A DNA stretch of 64,000 nucleotides, from assembly GCA_002428735.1 (NCBI GenBank), contig DIXO01000019.1, forward strand, positions 1 to 64,000. The letters run 5' to 3'. Every line of letters starts with the position of its first letter. The stretch's first letter is position 1. Under the pieces are notes generated by a model. It ran no database searches and was not told the origin of the DNA. It saw nothing but the letters and a program-made list of their open reading frames with translations. The position numbers and the translations under genes are program-made. Below, piece by piece: positions 18,736 through 26,353 of this stretch. The stretch comes from Syntrophaceae bacterium UBA6078. Its GTDB lineage: Bacteria > Desulfobacterota > Syntrophia > Syntrophales > UBA2210.

Positions 18736-20358
18736 CTACGTTTTGTCATCCTGACGGGTCCGTTTCGGATCATTCGGCCCCGACAGAGTTATGTTCAGCG
18801 GTCTCCGGTCGTCCTGGGCAAGGTAGGTTGTGGTGGTGGGGAAGGCGAACTCGATCCCTTCGGCCTCGAAGGCGCGCATGACCTTGAAATTAAATTCTTC
18901 GTTGAATCGTATCGCCGCCCAGTAATCAGCCCCGCTGAGCCAGTACCATATCGCTATGTTGAGAGATGTGTCGTTGAATTCATTAAAATGGACCCGCGGC
19001 GGATAATCGGGGTGCATCCCTTCATGATCCTTCAGGATATCCTTGATAATGGACAGGGCGCGCTCAACCTTTGCAACGGGAGTGTCGTATGTAATCGTAA
19101 TATTGGTGTGACGCCGGATATTGGGACGCAAGGTAATGTTTTCGATGTTGGCGCTTGCCATCTTTTCATTGGGAATAGAGACCAAGTGTCCCGGAAAGGT
19201 TCTCAGGCGGGTAGTCCTGAATCCTATCTCTTCCACAAAACCGTCATATCCCTCGGCGACAACCCTGTCGCCGATCTTGAAGGGTTTGTCCAGCATAATC
19301 ATGAAGCTGCCGAAAAGGTTTTTCAAGGTGTCCTGGGCAGCAAGGGCTACTGCCAGACCGCCGATACCGAGCCCCGCAAGCAGCGTCGTCATCGGTTTGC
19401 CTGTCGCAGCCTTGATGAGATAGATGGAGCCAAAGAGCACGATGAGGACCTTGCAGACGATGCGCACCATCTGGACAAAATTCAAGTCAAACTCATTGTC
19501 CTCTCTCCTGACAAATTTTGTCAGTTCATAATCCACCACATCCAGCATCTGGTAGAGGAAGACTACCACCACCAGTGTGCCTACAATATTGGTCAGTGTT
19601 TCGATAATCTGATCTACGGGGGCCGGCAGGCTCATAATCTCCTGCGTCGCGTAGATGGCGATCGCAAGCAGGAGCAGCCGAACGGGCCATAGAGCCGCCT
19701 TGAGCAGCAGGTGCAGGCGAGTCTTTTCTTCGTCGTCCCTGAGAGCGGTCGTCAGCGTTCCCAGAAGGGTTGTCAGAAATTTTCCTCCCGCAAAGAGAAT
19801 CGCATATATGATGACAAGGAGCACGTAGACCAGCCAGGATGATTTCCAGAGCCACGGCGGAAAGAGATCTGGTTGCGTATAGGCGAAAATGATCGCGGCA
19901 ATAACGGCCGCGCCAATCCGCAGGACGCTTCTGAAACGCTTCAGGAAGGGCCTGGATGATTCATCCTGTATTCCCGGAAGGATATCGAGGAGTCTGACGA
20001 GTTGGAAGATGAAAAGGATGCAGGCTATTGCGAAGAGAAAGGATTCGAGCCCGTGCAGGAGCACGAGAAGCTTTTGGGGTATGACGAGGGGGATCTCTGT
20101 TGCCCTGAGGAGGAGCGCAGTAACGGCAAGACGAAGGGAGGGGAGAAAACCCAAAAAGTATGGCAACCACACCTGCGCGTGCTTTCTTTCCAGGATCGCC
20201 TGAATCTTTTGGTTCAAGTAACGCCAGAGGAGTTCCAGGAGAAAGAATCCGACAACCAGTATCCCCAGTGACGCGAAGAATTGCCACGGGTCATTCCCGC
20301 TGGTTACATTTTCCAGCATGGCGGTGATCCCCTGAAAAAAATCACTAAAAAACTGCAT
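18736..20358 (-). CDS. MscS-family mechanosensitive ion channel
   Basis: The 540-residue protein has about seven hydrophobic helices before the MscS core. The pore-lining helix reads TTLLAGLGIGGLAVALAAQDTLKNLFGS, described here by its Gly/Ala pattern near residues 330-360, and is followed by the beta domain PFKIGDRV and the C-terminal cage domain. It should open under osmotic downshock. The extra N-terminal helices place it with larger MscS-like (YbdG/YnaI type) channels. CorA follows 30 bases downstream. Confidence 0.9.
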   Translation of the reverse strand: MQFFSDFFQGITAMLENVTSGNDPWQFFASLGILVVGFFLLELLWRYLNQKIQAILERKHAQVWLPYFLGFLPSLRLAVTALLLRATEIPLVIPQKLLVLLHGLESFLFAIACILFIFQLVRLLDILPGIQDESSRPFLKRFRSVLRIGAAVIAAIIFAYTQPDLFPPWLWKSSWLVYVLLVIIYAILFAGGKFLTTLLGTLTTALRDDEEKTRLHLLLKAALWPVRLLLLAIAIYATQEIMSLPAPVDQIIETLTNIVGTLVVVVFLYQMLDVVDYELTKFVRREDNEFDLNFVQMVRIVCKVLIVLFGSIYLIKAATGKPMTTLLAGLGIGGLAVALAAQDTLKNLFGSFMIMLDKPFKIGDRVVAEGYDGFVEEIGFRTTRLRTFPGHLVSIPNEKMASANIENITLRPNIRRHTNITITYDTPVAKVERALSIIKDILKDHEGMHPDYPPRVHFNEFNDTSLNIAIWYWLSGADYWAAIRFNEEFNFKVMRAFEAEGIEFAFPTTTTYLAQDDRRPLNITLSGPNDPKRTRQDDKT

Positions 20359-20503
20359 ACCCTTCTCCTGAGGAAAAACCTCGTTTGAGTGTCAGACATG
20401 AGGTCCGAAAACAGTATAGAAAATGATCTTCCCCTGTGTCAATGAGAAATGGAATCATTCTATAGAAGTCGATAAGATAGGGAGAAAAAAGACTTCAGCA
20501 GCT

Positions 20504-21391
20504 TTACAGGGGAGAGGTCGTTTTCTTCTTCAGTGCCACCGGCAGGCCCGCAATCTCATAGGAGATAGCGCCGAACTTACACGACTCCTGCATGCACTTG
20601 AGGCAGCGGATACAATCCGGCTGGTTGGCGCCTTCATAAAATCTGACACCCATGGGACAGTGATTGTAGCATTCCTTGCAGAGGACGCATTTATCGGGAT
20701 GATGGACCATCCGGAAAACGCTGACCTTGTTGAAAAGAGAATAGATGGCGCCCAGCGGGCAGACGATCCTGCAGAAAGGACGGCGTATGAATACCATGAG
20801 CGTCAGGAAGATTAACAGGATACCGACCTTGCTCGCATAGAGCCAGCCGACAAGTTCCCGCAGTTGCGGCTGCAGAATAAGCATGGGGATTCCCGCCTCA
20901 AGGGTCCCGGCCGGGCAGACATACTTGCAGAACCAGGTTGTCCCGTAGCCGAATCCGTCGACGACCAGAAGGGGCAGTAAAACCACAAAAAACGCCAGGA
21001 ACGCGTACTTGATGTAGATCATCCAGTAGGGGATTTCGATCTTCCGGGAAGGGATCTTGTGGATCAGTTCCTGGAGGAGACCGAAGGGACACAGCCAGGC
21101 GCAGGGCATGCGGCCCACCAGGCTCCCAATAATCCCCAGGATTCCGAGGACGTACAGGCCGATATGGGCATTGCCCGCCTTCGCGCTCGGCCTGACGGTG
21201 GCAAGCATCGTCTGAAGAGAACCCAAGGGACAGGCACCTGTCGCTGCCGGACAGGAATAACAGTTCAGTCCGGGAACGCAGACCGACTTCAGTTTTCCCT
21301 GATAGATGTTCCGGGTAAAGGGGAAGAGGAGATAGGCGTTGCTGAGAGCGGTCGCCGCCGTCTGTATCCACCGTCGTAAGACAAACATCAT
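20504..21391 (-). CDS. Membrane polyferredoxin, 4Fe-4S binding (NapH/NosR-like)
   Basis: Four to five TM helices carry cytoplasmic Cys motifs CAWLCPFG, CKYVCPAG and CRIVCPLG, followed by two ferredoxin sets, CVLCKECYNHCP and CIRCLKCMQESC. The N-terminus has another Cys group (CPAATGACP). Such proteins pass electrons between the quinone pool or cytoplasm and periplasmic redox partners. The start overlaps the stop of the small CXXC gene upstream by four bases, and a TlpA gene precedes that. This suggests delivery of electrons to a periplasmic thiol system, which is inference. Confidence 0.85.
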   Translation of the reverse strand: MMFVLRRWIQTAATALSNAYLLFPFTRNIYQGKLKSVCVPGLNCYSCPAATGACPLGSLQTMLATVRPSAKAGNAHIGLYVLGILGIIGSLVGRMPCAWLCPFGLLQELIHKIPSRKIEIPYWMIYIKYAFLAFFVVLLPLLVVDGFGYGTTWFCKYVCPAGTLEAGIPMLILQPQLRELVGWLYASKVGILLIFLTLMVFIRRPFCRIVCPLGAIYSLFNKVSVFRMVHHPDKCVLCKECYNHCPMGVRFYEGANQPDCIRCLKCMQESCKFGAISYEIAGLPVALKKKTTSPL

Positions 21392-21528
21392 TCGATACCT
21401 ATGCAGCTCAGGCAGATATTGACGGCTTTCTCCCAGACAGCGGCCACTTCCTCCGTGTTAATACCGATAACGAGGAAGATCACAAAGAGGAGAAGCAGAA
21501 AGAAACCGCTTTTTCTTGTATGCTCCAT
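21388..21528 (-). CDS. CD1871A-type small membrane protein with CXXC motif
   Basis: This 46-residue protein consists of one TM helix (GFFLLLLFVIFLVIGI) and a C-terminal NICLSCIGIE with CxxC, the hallmark of a small family named after a Clostridioides gene. In that family the gene also sits beside a 4Fe-4S protein and a thioredoxin-like gene, as I recall it. ATG 21528 is the best start; an earlier ATG at 21591 would overlap the tlpA gene. The biochemical role is unknown. Confidence 0.75.
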   Translation of the reverse strand: MEHTRKSGFFLLLLFVIFLVIGINTEEVAAVWEKAVNICLSCIGIE

Positions 21529-21559
21529 GACGAAATCCCTTCTTTTGGAGGGAGCGAAG

Positions 21560-22090
21560 TCAGCTCTTTGCCCCTTCCTTTTCGCATGCATCCAGCAGGG
21601 TTACGATTTTCTCCTCGATAAACGCTTCATCGCGCTGACCGAGGAGCGCATCCACCACTTGACCGTTCCTTATGAGATAGGTAAGGGGGATGCCGGAAAT
21701 CTGGTAGTGCGTGCCAACCTTCTCGCCCCCCCAGTAGACGGGGAAGGTTACATTCATCTGATCCACAAGGGGCTGCATCGCCGAAGGGCCTCCTATATCA
21801 AGGCTGATGCCGACGATCTGAAGACCTCTGTCTTTGTACTTCTCATGCATTCTCTGGAGCGCGGGCAACTCGGCCCGGCAGGGCGCGCACCATGACGCCA
21901 TGACGACAAGCATCAAAGGGCACCCTCTTGTTTTTACTAATTCTTCGACCCCGGCGATGTCTATGGGAATGACGGCGTTCTTGCCGCTCTGGACGGAGGG
22001 GGCTTCATCCTGCTGGGAACAGGCAAGGAAGAAGGTCGTGCAGATCAGGGCAGACAGTGCCGTGGCTAACAGTTTTGAGCGCATGTTCAT
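21560..22090 (-). CDS. TlpA-family thioredoxin-like lipoprotein
   Basis: A lipoprotein signal peptide ends in FLAC, and the thioredoxin fold has the active site WCAPC in VVMASWCAPCRAELP. The cis-Pro loop is SGIPLTYLI. It should reduce or exchange disulfides outside the inner membrane. It is the first gene of a three-gene unit with the CXXC microprotein and the polyferredoxin, which may feed it electrons. Length 176. Confidence 0.9.
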   Translation of the reverse strand: MNMRSKLLATALSALICTTFFLACSQQDEAPSVQSGKNAVIPIDIAGVEELVKTRGCPLMLVVMASWCAPCRAELPALQRMHEKYKDRGLQIVGISLDIGGPSAMQPLVDQMNVTFPVYWGGEKVGTHYQISGIPLTYLIRNGQVVDALLGQRDEAFIEEKIVTLLDACEKEGAKS

Positions 22091-22243
22091 GATTTCCTCG
22101 CAGTATTTTAAGTTGCTATAATCTCTTGGAAAGCGAATCAGGTAAGATAATCGTAGGACTCTATCATTATGATTATATAAATCAAGAAAATTTCCGGGGC
22201 GTCTCTTTTTTTACGTCTCACGATGGATGGGGAGAAGATTTTC

Positions 22244-22726
22244 TCAGTTTGACGCTTCGATATCTTTCACGAAGATTATCTTGCTGTCGCCCTTCCGGTA
22301 GAAATCATCCAGGACGCACACAGGGGAATACCTCTGTTTTTCATAGAACCCGCGCGCTGCTCCGTAGGGAGGGGTGCTTGCGGTATCGACGTATATCTTC
22401 CCGCCCCCGTTCCGGGCAACCTGTCTCTCCATAAAAGCGACAAGTTCCTCTGCGATTCCCTTCCCCCGGGCCTTTCTATCAACGGCTATCCAGTACAGGT
22501 CATACCGGCAATCCGTCATGGGTATGGGACCGAAGCAGATATAGCCCCTGAACTGGTTGTCGACGTCATGATAGGAAAAAGTTTGATAGTCGCCGTTATC
22601 TTTTTTTGCCAGCACCAGATCGACTAATTCCATCGCCACGGCAATCTCGGATTGATTGAAGACGCCGGTCTCCTTCAGCAGGGCACGTATGTTTTCTCTG
22701 TCCTGGTATGTGATTGGTTTGATCAT
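22244..22726 (-). CDS. GNAT family N-acetyltransferase
   Basis: This cytoplasmic acyltransferase has the acetyl-CoA motif A ALDRKARGKGIAEELV (as VDRKARGKGIAEELVAFM) near residue 85 and motif B AARGFYEKQRYSPV. It is the last gene of the kamA operon and starts one base after the end of an ATP-grasp gene. It is shorter (160) than the known beta-lysine acetyltransferase AblB (about 270), so it is not an obvious AblB. An amine acceptor made by the operon is the natural guess. Confidence 0.85.
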   Translation of the reverse strand: MIKPITYQDRENIRALLKETGVFNQSEIAVAMELVDLVLAKKDNGDYQTFSYHDVDNQFRGYICFGPIPMTDCRYDLYWIAVDRKARGKGIAEELVAFMERQVARNGGGKIYVDTASTPPYGAARGFYEKQRYSPVCVLDDFYRKGDSKIIFVKDIEASN

Positions 22727-22727
22727 A

Positions 22728-23726
22728 TCAGTTCAATCGGAGCGACATGAAATCTACAAAATGTCGCACCATCTCCGTATAATTGATCCCTGCCCGTTCG
22801 AGAGAGGCGACGAACCCCGCGTCCGGACTGATACATGGATTCGCGTTAATTTCGAGCACAGAGGGGTTATTGTGCCGATCAGTCCTGATATCCACCCGCC
22901 CGTAATCCCGAAGCATGAAGGTCTGAAAACATTCATGAGCGATCCTTTGGAGCGACTGAAGAAGAGGGGAGGGGATGTGGTCGGGGAACACCCTGACGGC
23001 GTTGTGATATTCCGACGACGACTCATCCCACTTCGCCCGATACCCCACGATGCGGTGGAGCCCATCGTCAAACGCGGAAAAATCTATCTCAGCTATCGGC
23101 ATCAGGTCGGCAGAGGGATACCCGAAGAGGGAAACGTTGAATTCTCGTCCGTCCAGGTATTCCTCGACAAGGAGATGACCGAACCGTTCATACAGTGAAG
23201 GCAGTTTTTCCCGCAATGCAGCCTTATTATCAAAAATCGATTCCTGATCGATCCCGATACTGGCATCTTCGAATCGTGGTTTCACGATAACGGGAAAAGA
23301 AAGACCGGAGACATCTAATTGAGCTGAATCATCGTAGGTGAGATATTCAGGCGTCCGTATCCCGCATGCCTTTAATACCCGTTTTGCCATGGCCTTGTCC
23401 ATGGTGTAGGTAATCGCCCACGAAGGAGAGCCGGTAAAGGGGACGCCGAGAAGTTCGAGGACGGCCGCCGCGTGTCCTGAAAAGAGCGGATTTTCGTCCA
23501 CCGTCTCGCACAGGTTAAAAACCATATCTATCGGCTCTTCGCGGAGCGTTGCAAGAAACGAATCCATGTCTCTTGAAAAGGGGATTCGCTTCGTGCCAAA
23601 GCCGAGATGGTGCAAGCTCTCTTCTACTGAGGCAACCTGCGTCATCACATCGCTGGAGGCTTCCGAAAAAGAGTATGGCTCGGACGGCGGGACATTGTGC
23701 ACCAGCCCTATCAGTTTATTTCTCAT
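22728..23726 (-). CDS. D-Ala-D-Ala ligase-like ATP-grasp amino-acid ligase (copy 1)
   Basis: This ATP-grasp enzyme should join two carboxylate/amine substrates through an acyl phosphate. The nucleotide-binding segment FPVIVKPRFEDASIGI, EEYLDGREFNVSLFG, the metal-binding RVDIR and the C-terminal VLEINANPCI are intact. The first 100 residues differ from canonical Ddl (no standard omega-loop serine region that I can identify), so D-alanine is not assured as substrate. It lies six bases after a second ATP-grasp gene. The two share only family-level resemblance, so they probably perform successive, different ligations. Confidence 0.82.
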   Translation of the reverse strand: MRNKLIGLVHNVPPSEPYSFSEASSDVMTQVASVEESLHHLGFGTKRIPFSRDMDSFLATLREEPIDMVFNLCETVDENPLFSGHAAAVLELLGVPFTGSPSWAITYTMDKAMAKRVLKACGIRTPEYLTYDDSAQLDVSGLSFPVIVKPRFEDASIGIDQESIFDNKAALREKLPSLYERFGHLLVEEYLDGREFNVSLFGYPSADLMPIAEIDFSAFDDGLHRIVGYRAKWDESSSEYHNAVRVFPDHIPSPLLQSLQRIAHECFQTFMLRDYGRVDIRTDRHNNPSVLEINANPCISPDAGFVASLERAGINYTEMVRHFVDFMSLRLN

Positions 23727-23732
23727 GGCTTA

Positions 23733-24725
23733 TCAACAAACCTTTCCCGTGCCGCTCAACCGGCTTTGGGCCGAGTTCATAATCGCCTCGATAAGCTCAG
23801 TATATGTCATACCCTTTTTTGTAGCGATAATGCAGAGATCGGAATTTTCCGGGTGGAGTCCGGCGATGGGGTTTACCTCCATGAAGTTTGGAATGCCCGA
23901 TGCGTCAGCGCGCAGATCAATCCGTCCGGAGTCTCTGCCGCCCATACCGCGCCAGGCTGCAAGCGCAGTCTTCTCCGCCTCCCGGGCCATGTTGTCCTGC
24001 ACTAAATGGTAATCAACCCGTTCCTTGAAACGCTCCTTGTTCTCGTAGGAGTACACCTCCGGCTCGGCATTTTCCTTCAGCACAACTTCAACGACGCCGA
24101 GTGAAACCGCATCCTTTCCGGTCCCCAGTATTCCAACGGTAAATTCCCGACCGGGGAGAAACGTTTCCACCAGAACCGCTTGCCGGTACTCCTTCAGAAG
24201 TTTCCGACACGCGTTCTTGAGTGAATGCCGGTCCATAATCTTTGAAGTGGCGTCGATTCCCTTTCCCGTTCCCTCCGCCACGGGTTTGACAAAAAGAGGG
24301 AAGGGGAGGTCAACGGAGGAGATATCGCCGTCCCCTTCCACAATGCAGAAAGGAGGAGTTGGAATGCCCAGATCACGCACCACCCTTTTGATCATTCCCT
24401 TGTGCAGAGTAAGGGACAGTATAAGCGGATCAGAAAAGGTGTAGGGTATATCATACGCATCAAGGAGAGCGGGAACTTGCGCCTCTCTGCCGTATCCCCG
24501 GAGACCCTCGGCAATGTTGAACACCATATCCCAGCGCTCCCCGCGGCTTAATCGTTCAACCAGGGCCTTCACGTTGCCGATGCGGACCGGGTCATATCCC
24601 AGTTCGGCGAGGCTTTTTTCTATGGCGTCGATAGTGTCTCCGCGGTCAAACTCAGCCGTTTCTTCCTCTCCATATCCGGCGCGGAGATAATCATCGCGGA
24701 GATCATAGGTAATTCCAACCCTCAT
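23733..24725 (-). CDS. D-Ala-D-Ala ligase-like ATP-grasp amino-acid ligase (copy 2)
   Basis: This 330-residue ATP-grasp protein begins MRVGITYDLRDDYL. The motifs FPLFVKPVAEGTGKGID, ETFLPGREFTVGILG, GRIDLRAD and FMEVNPIAGLHP are in order, so ATP and Mg binding residues are retained. The GTGKGI loop and EVNPIAGLHP end are closer to canonical Ddl than in copy 1. It follows kamA by 29 bases in the same direction. Substrates are unknown; a beta-lysine product of kamA is a candidate. Confidence 0.82.
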   Translation of the reverse strand: MRVGITYDLRDDYLRAGYGEEETAEFDRGDTIDAIEKSLAELGYDPVRIGNVKALVERLSRGERWDMVFNIAEGLRGYGREAQVPALLDAYDIPYTFSDPLILSLTLHKGMIKRVVRDLGIPTPPFCIVEGDGDISSVDLPFPLFVKPVAEGTGKGIDATSKIMDRHSLKNACRKLLKEYRQAVLVETFLPGREFTVGILGTGKDAVSLGVVEVVLKENAEPEVYSYENKERFKERVDYHLVQDNMAREAEKTALAAWRGMGGRDSGRIDLRADASGIPNFMEVNPIAGLHPENSDLCIIATKKGMTYTELIEAIMNSAQSRLSGTGKVC

Positions 24726-24754
24726 TCCCTGAGTTGCTCCTTACAAATCTGACT

Positions 24755-26053
24755 TCAATGAATCGGATCCGCATCGCCATCGAAATATCGATAGAGATTG
24801 CCCTCATAGTTTTTCAAAACGACATCGTCGCCGTCGCGCCCCATAAAATAATCAGGCATGAGAGGAACTTTTCCGCCTCCGCCCGGGCAGTCGATGACGT
24901 ATGTGGGAACCGCGAACCCGCTTGTGTAGCCCCGCAGTCCCTTGATAATCTCCAGCCCTTTTTCAACGGGAGTCCTGAAATGTCCCGACCCAATAATCGG
25001 ATCACACTGGAAGATATAATAGGGTCTGACACGCATCTTCACCAGTCCGTGAACCAGTCGGCGCATGGCATCGACATTATCGTTGATCCCGGAAAGCAGG
25101 ACCGTCTGGCTCTGCAGGGGGATGCCGGCGTTCGCGAGCCTTTCGCAGGCCCTTCTCATTTCTTCCGTATGCTCTGCCGGATGGGTGCAATGGATACTCA
25201 TCCAGAGGGGATGGAATTTCGCCAACATCTTGCAGAGGGCGGGAGTTATCCGTTGCGGCAGGACAGCAGGGGTCTTTGTCCCGATTCTCACCACTTCGAC
25301 GTGGGGAATCCGCCGCAGCTTCGTCAGGAGCCATTCCAGCGTATCGTCGGGAAGGGTCAACGGATCGCCCCCCGACAGCAGAACGTCCCGAACCGACGGG
25401 TTGGATTCTATGTATTCGAGAGCCTTGGTCCATTTTTCTGTTGACAGGCTTCTGTCTTGAGCGTTTCCTACTCTTCGCGACCGTGTGCAGTATCTGCAGT
25501 AGGTGGAGCAGGAGTCGGTCAGGAGAAAAAGGACCCTGTCCGGATAGCGGTGAACAAGCCCCGGAACCTTCAGGTGATTTTCTTCCCCCAGGGGATCTTC
25601 ATTCTCCCCCCGGGTTTTGATCCTTTCGGCCATGGTGGGTATTACCGACCGCCGCAAGGGGTCTGAAGGATCGTCAGGGTTCAAAAGGCTTGCGTAGTAA
25701 GGAGTGACGGCAAATGGAAGCGCCGAACCTTGATCGCTGAGAGCGGCGCGCTCATCGTCGCTGAGGCGAAACATCCGTTCCAGTTCTTTCAGTGTGGTAA
25801 TCCTGTGGCGAAGCTGCCAGCGCCAGTCATTCCAATCGATGGCGCTCACATCTTTGTAAAAGGTTCTCCGGAACCGCAAGGTAGCGGAGTTTATCAAAAA
25901 TCCCGAAACAGTTTTAAATCGTGGGACACGAATTCGTCCCGTTTTTGCTGTTTGACCCGTTTGAGCGTCTACGTGAACCGTTTCAATACACATAGACGCG
26001 GGCCTACCGTCAGGAGGCTCACCATCCTCGATACAGACATCCTGTGCTTTCAT
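24755..26053 (-). CDS. kamA: Lysine 2,3-aminomutase-type radical SAM enzyme (KamA family)
   Basis: This enzyme should convert L-lysine to beta-lysine with SAM, a [4Fe-4S] cluster and PLP. Counting from ATG 26053 (432 residues), the cluster Cys are 182, 186 and 189 in CSTYCRYC. Asp351 (FQCDP) and Asp388 (VIDCPGGGGK) are 37 residues apart, as are Asp293 and Asp330 that hold the lysine side-chain amine in the clostridial enzyme. Lys395 is seven after Asp388, as is the PLP lysine 337. This argues for lysine rather than glutamate as substrate. A longer start at 26125 would overlap the promoter. GAGAGGGGG precedes ATG 26053. Confidence 0.85.
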   Translation of the reverse strand: MKAQDVCIEDGEPPDGRPASMCIETVHVDAQTGQTAKTGRIRVPRFKTVSGFLINSATLRFRRTFYKDVSAIDWNDWRWQLRHRITTLKELERMFRLSDDERAALSDQGSALPFAVTPYYASLLNPDDPSDPLRRSVIPTMAERIKTRGENEDPLGEENHLKVPGLVHRYPDRVLFLLTDSCSTYCRYCTRSRRVGNAQDRSLSTEKWTKALEYIESNPSVRDVLLSGGDPLTLPDDTLEWLLTKLRRIPHVEVVRIGTKTPAVLPQRITPALCKMLAKFHPLWMSIHCTHPAEHTEEMRRACERLANAGIPLQSQTVLLSGINDNVDAMRRLVHGLVKMRVRPYYIFQCDPIIGSGHFRTPVEKGLEIIKGLRGYTSGFAVPTYVIDCPGGGGKVPLMPDYFMGRDGDDVVLKNYEGNLYRYFDGDADPIH

Positions 26054-26120
26054 ACCTACATACCCCCTCTCATTGGAATTATTGATCTCATTCCCTGGTA
26101 ATTGTATTCTCCCGCCATAT

Positions 26121-26136
26121 AGCAAATATTATGCCA
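26121..26136 (-). promoter_or_regulatory. Sigma-54 promoter of the kamA operon
   Basis: Read on the minus strand the site is TGGCATAATATTTGCT. It matches the consensus TGGCAC-G-N4-TTGCW at 14 of 16 positions counting the free ones, with GG and GC at the exact -24/-12 spacing. Transcription would begin near 26110, 57 bases before the kamA ATG at 26053. The regulator gene just upstream on the same strand encodes a sigma-54 activator. An inverted repeat AAAGAG/CTCTTT at 26216-26236, about 115 bases upstream of the start site, is a possible activator site. Confidence 0.75.
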
Positions 26137-26353
26137 TAGATATAAATCCTTTGTTTTATTGCTGAAACATTTTGACAGCGCTGGGTGAACAGGAACGATT
26201 AGTTCTTGTATTTGGAAAGAGAGGGGGCAACTCTTTTGATAATGAATAGTAAATAATTGATACTAAAAGGTAATATTAGAAAACGGAACTATGGGTTTCC
26301 CTTGTGTCAAAACGGGCACTTCAAGTTCCGATTATGTCGATCAGCTGCGCATG

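Noticed and set aside
26054..26125. Longer kamA start at 26125
   Set aside because: It would begin inside the sigma-54 promoter, upstream of the predicted transcription start, and has no ribosome-binding site; ATG 26053 has GAGAGGGGG.
26284..26330. CGGAACT/AGTTCCG inverted repeat after the sigma-54 regulator as a terminator
   Set aside because: A 7-base stem with a 33-base loop is too open for a normal intrinsic terminator even though a short T-run follows; left unassigned.
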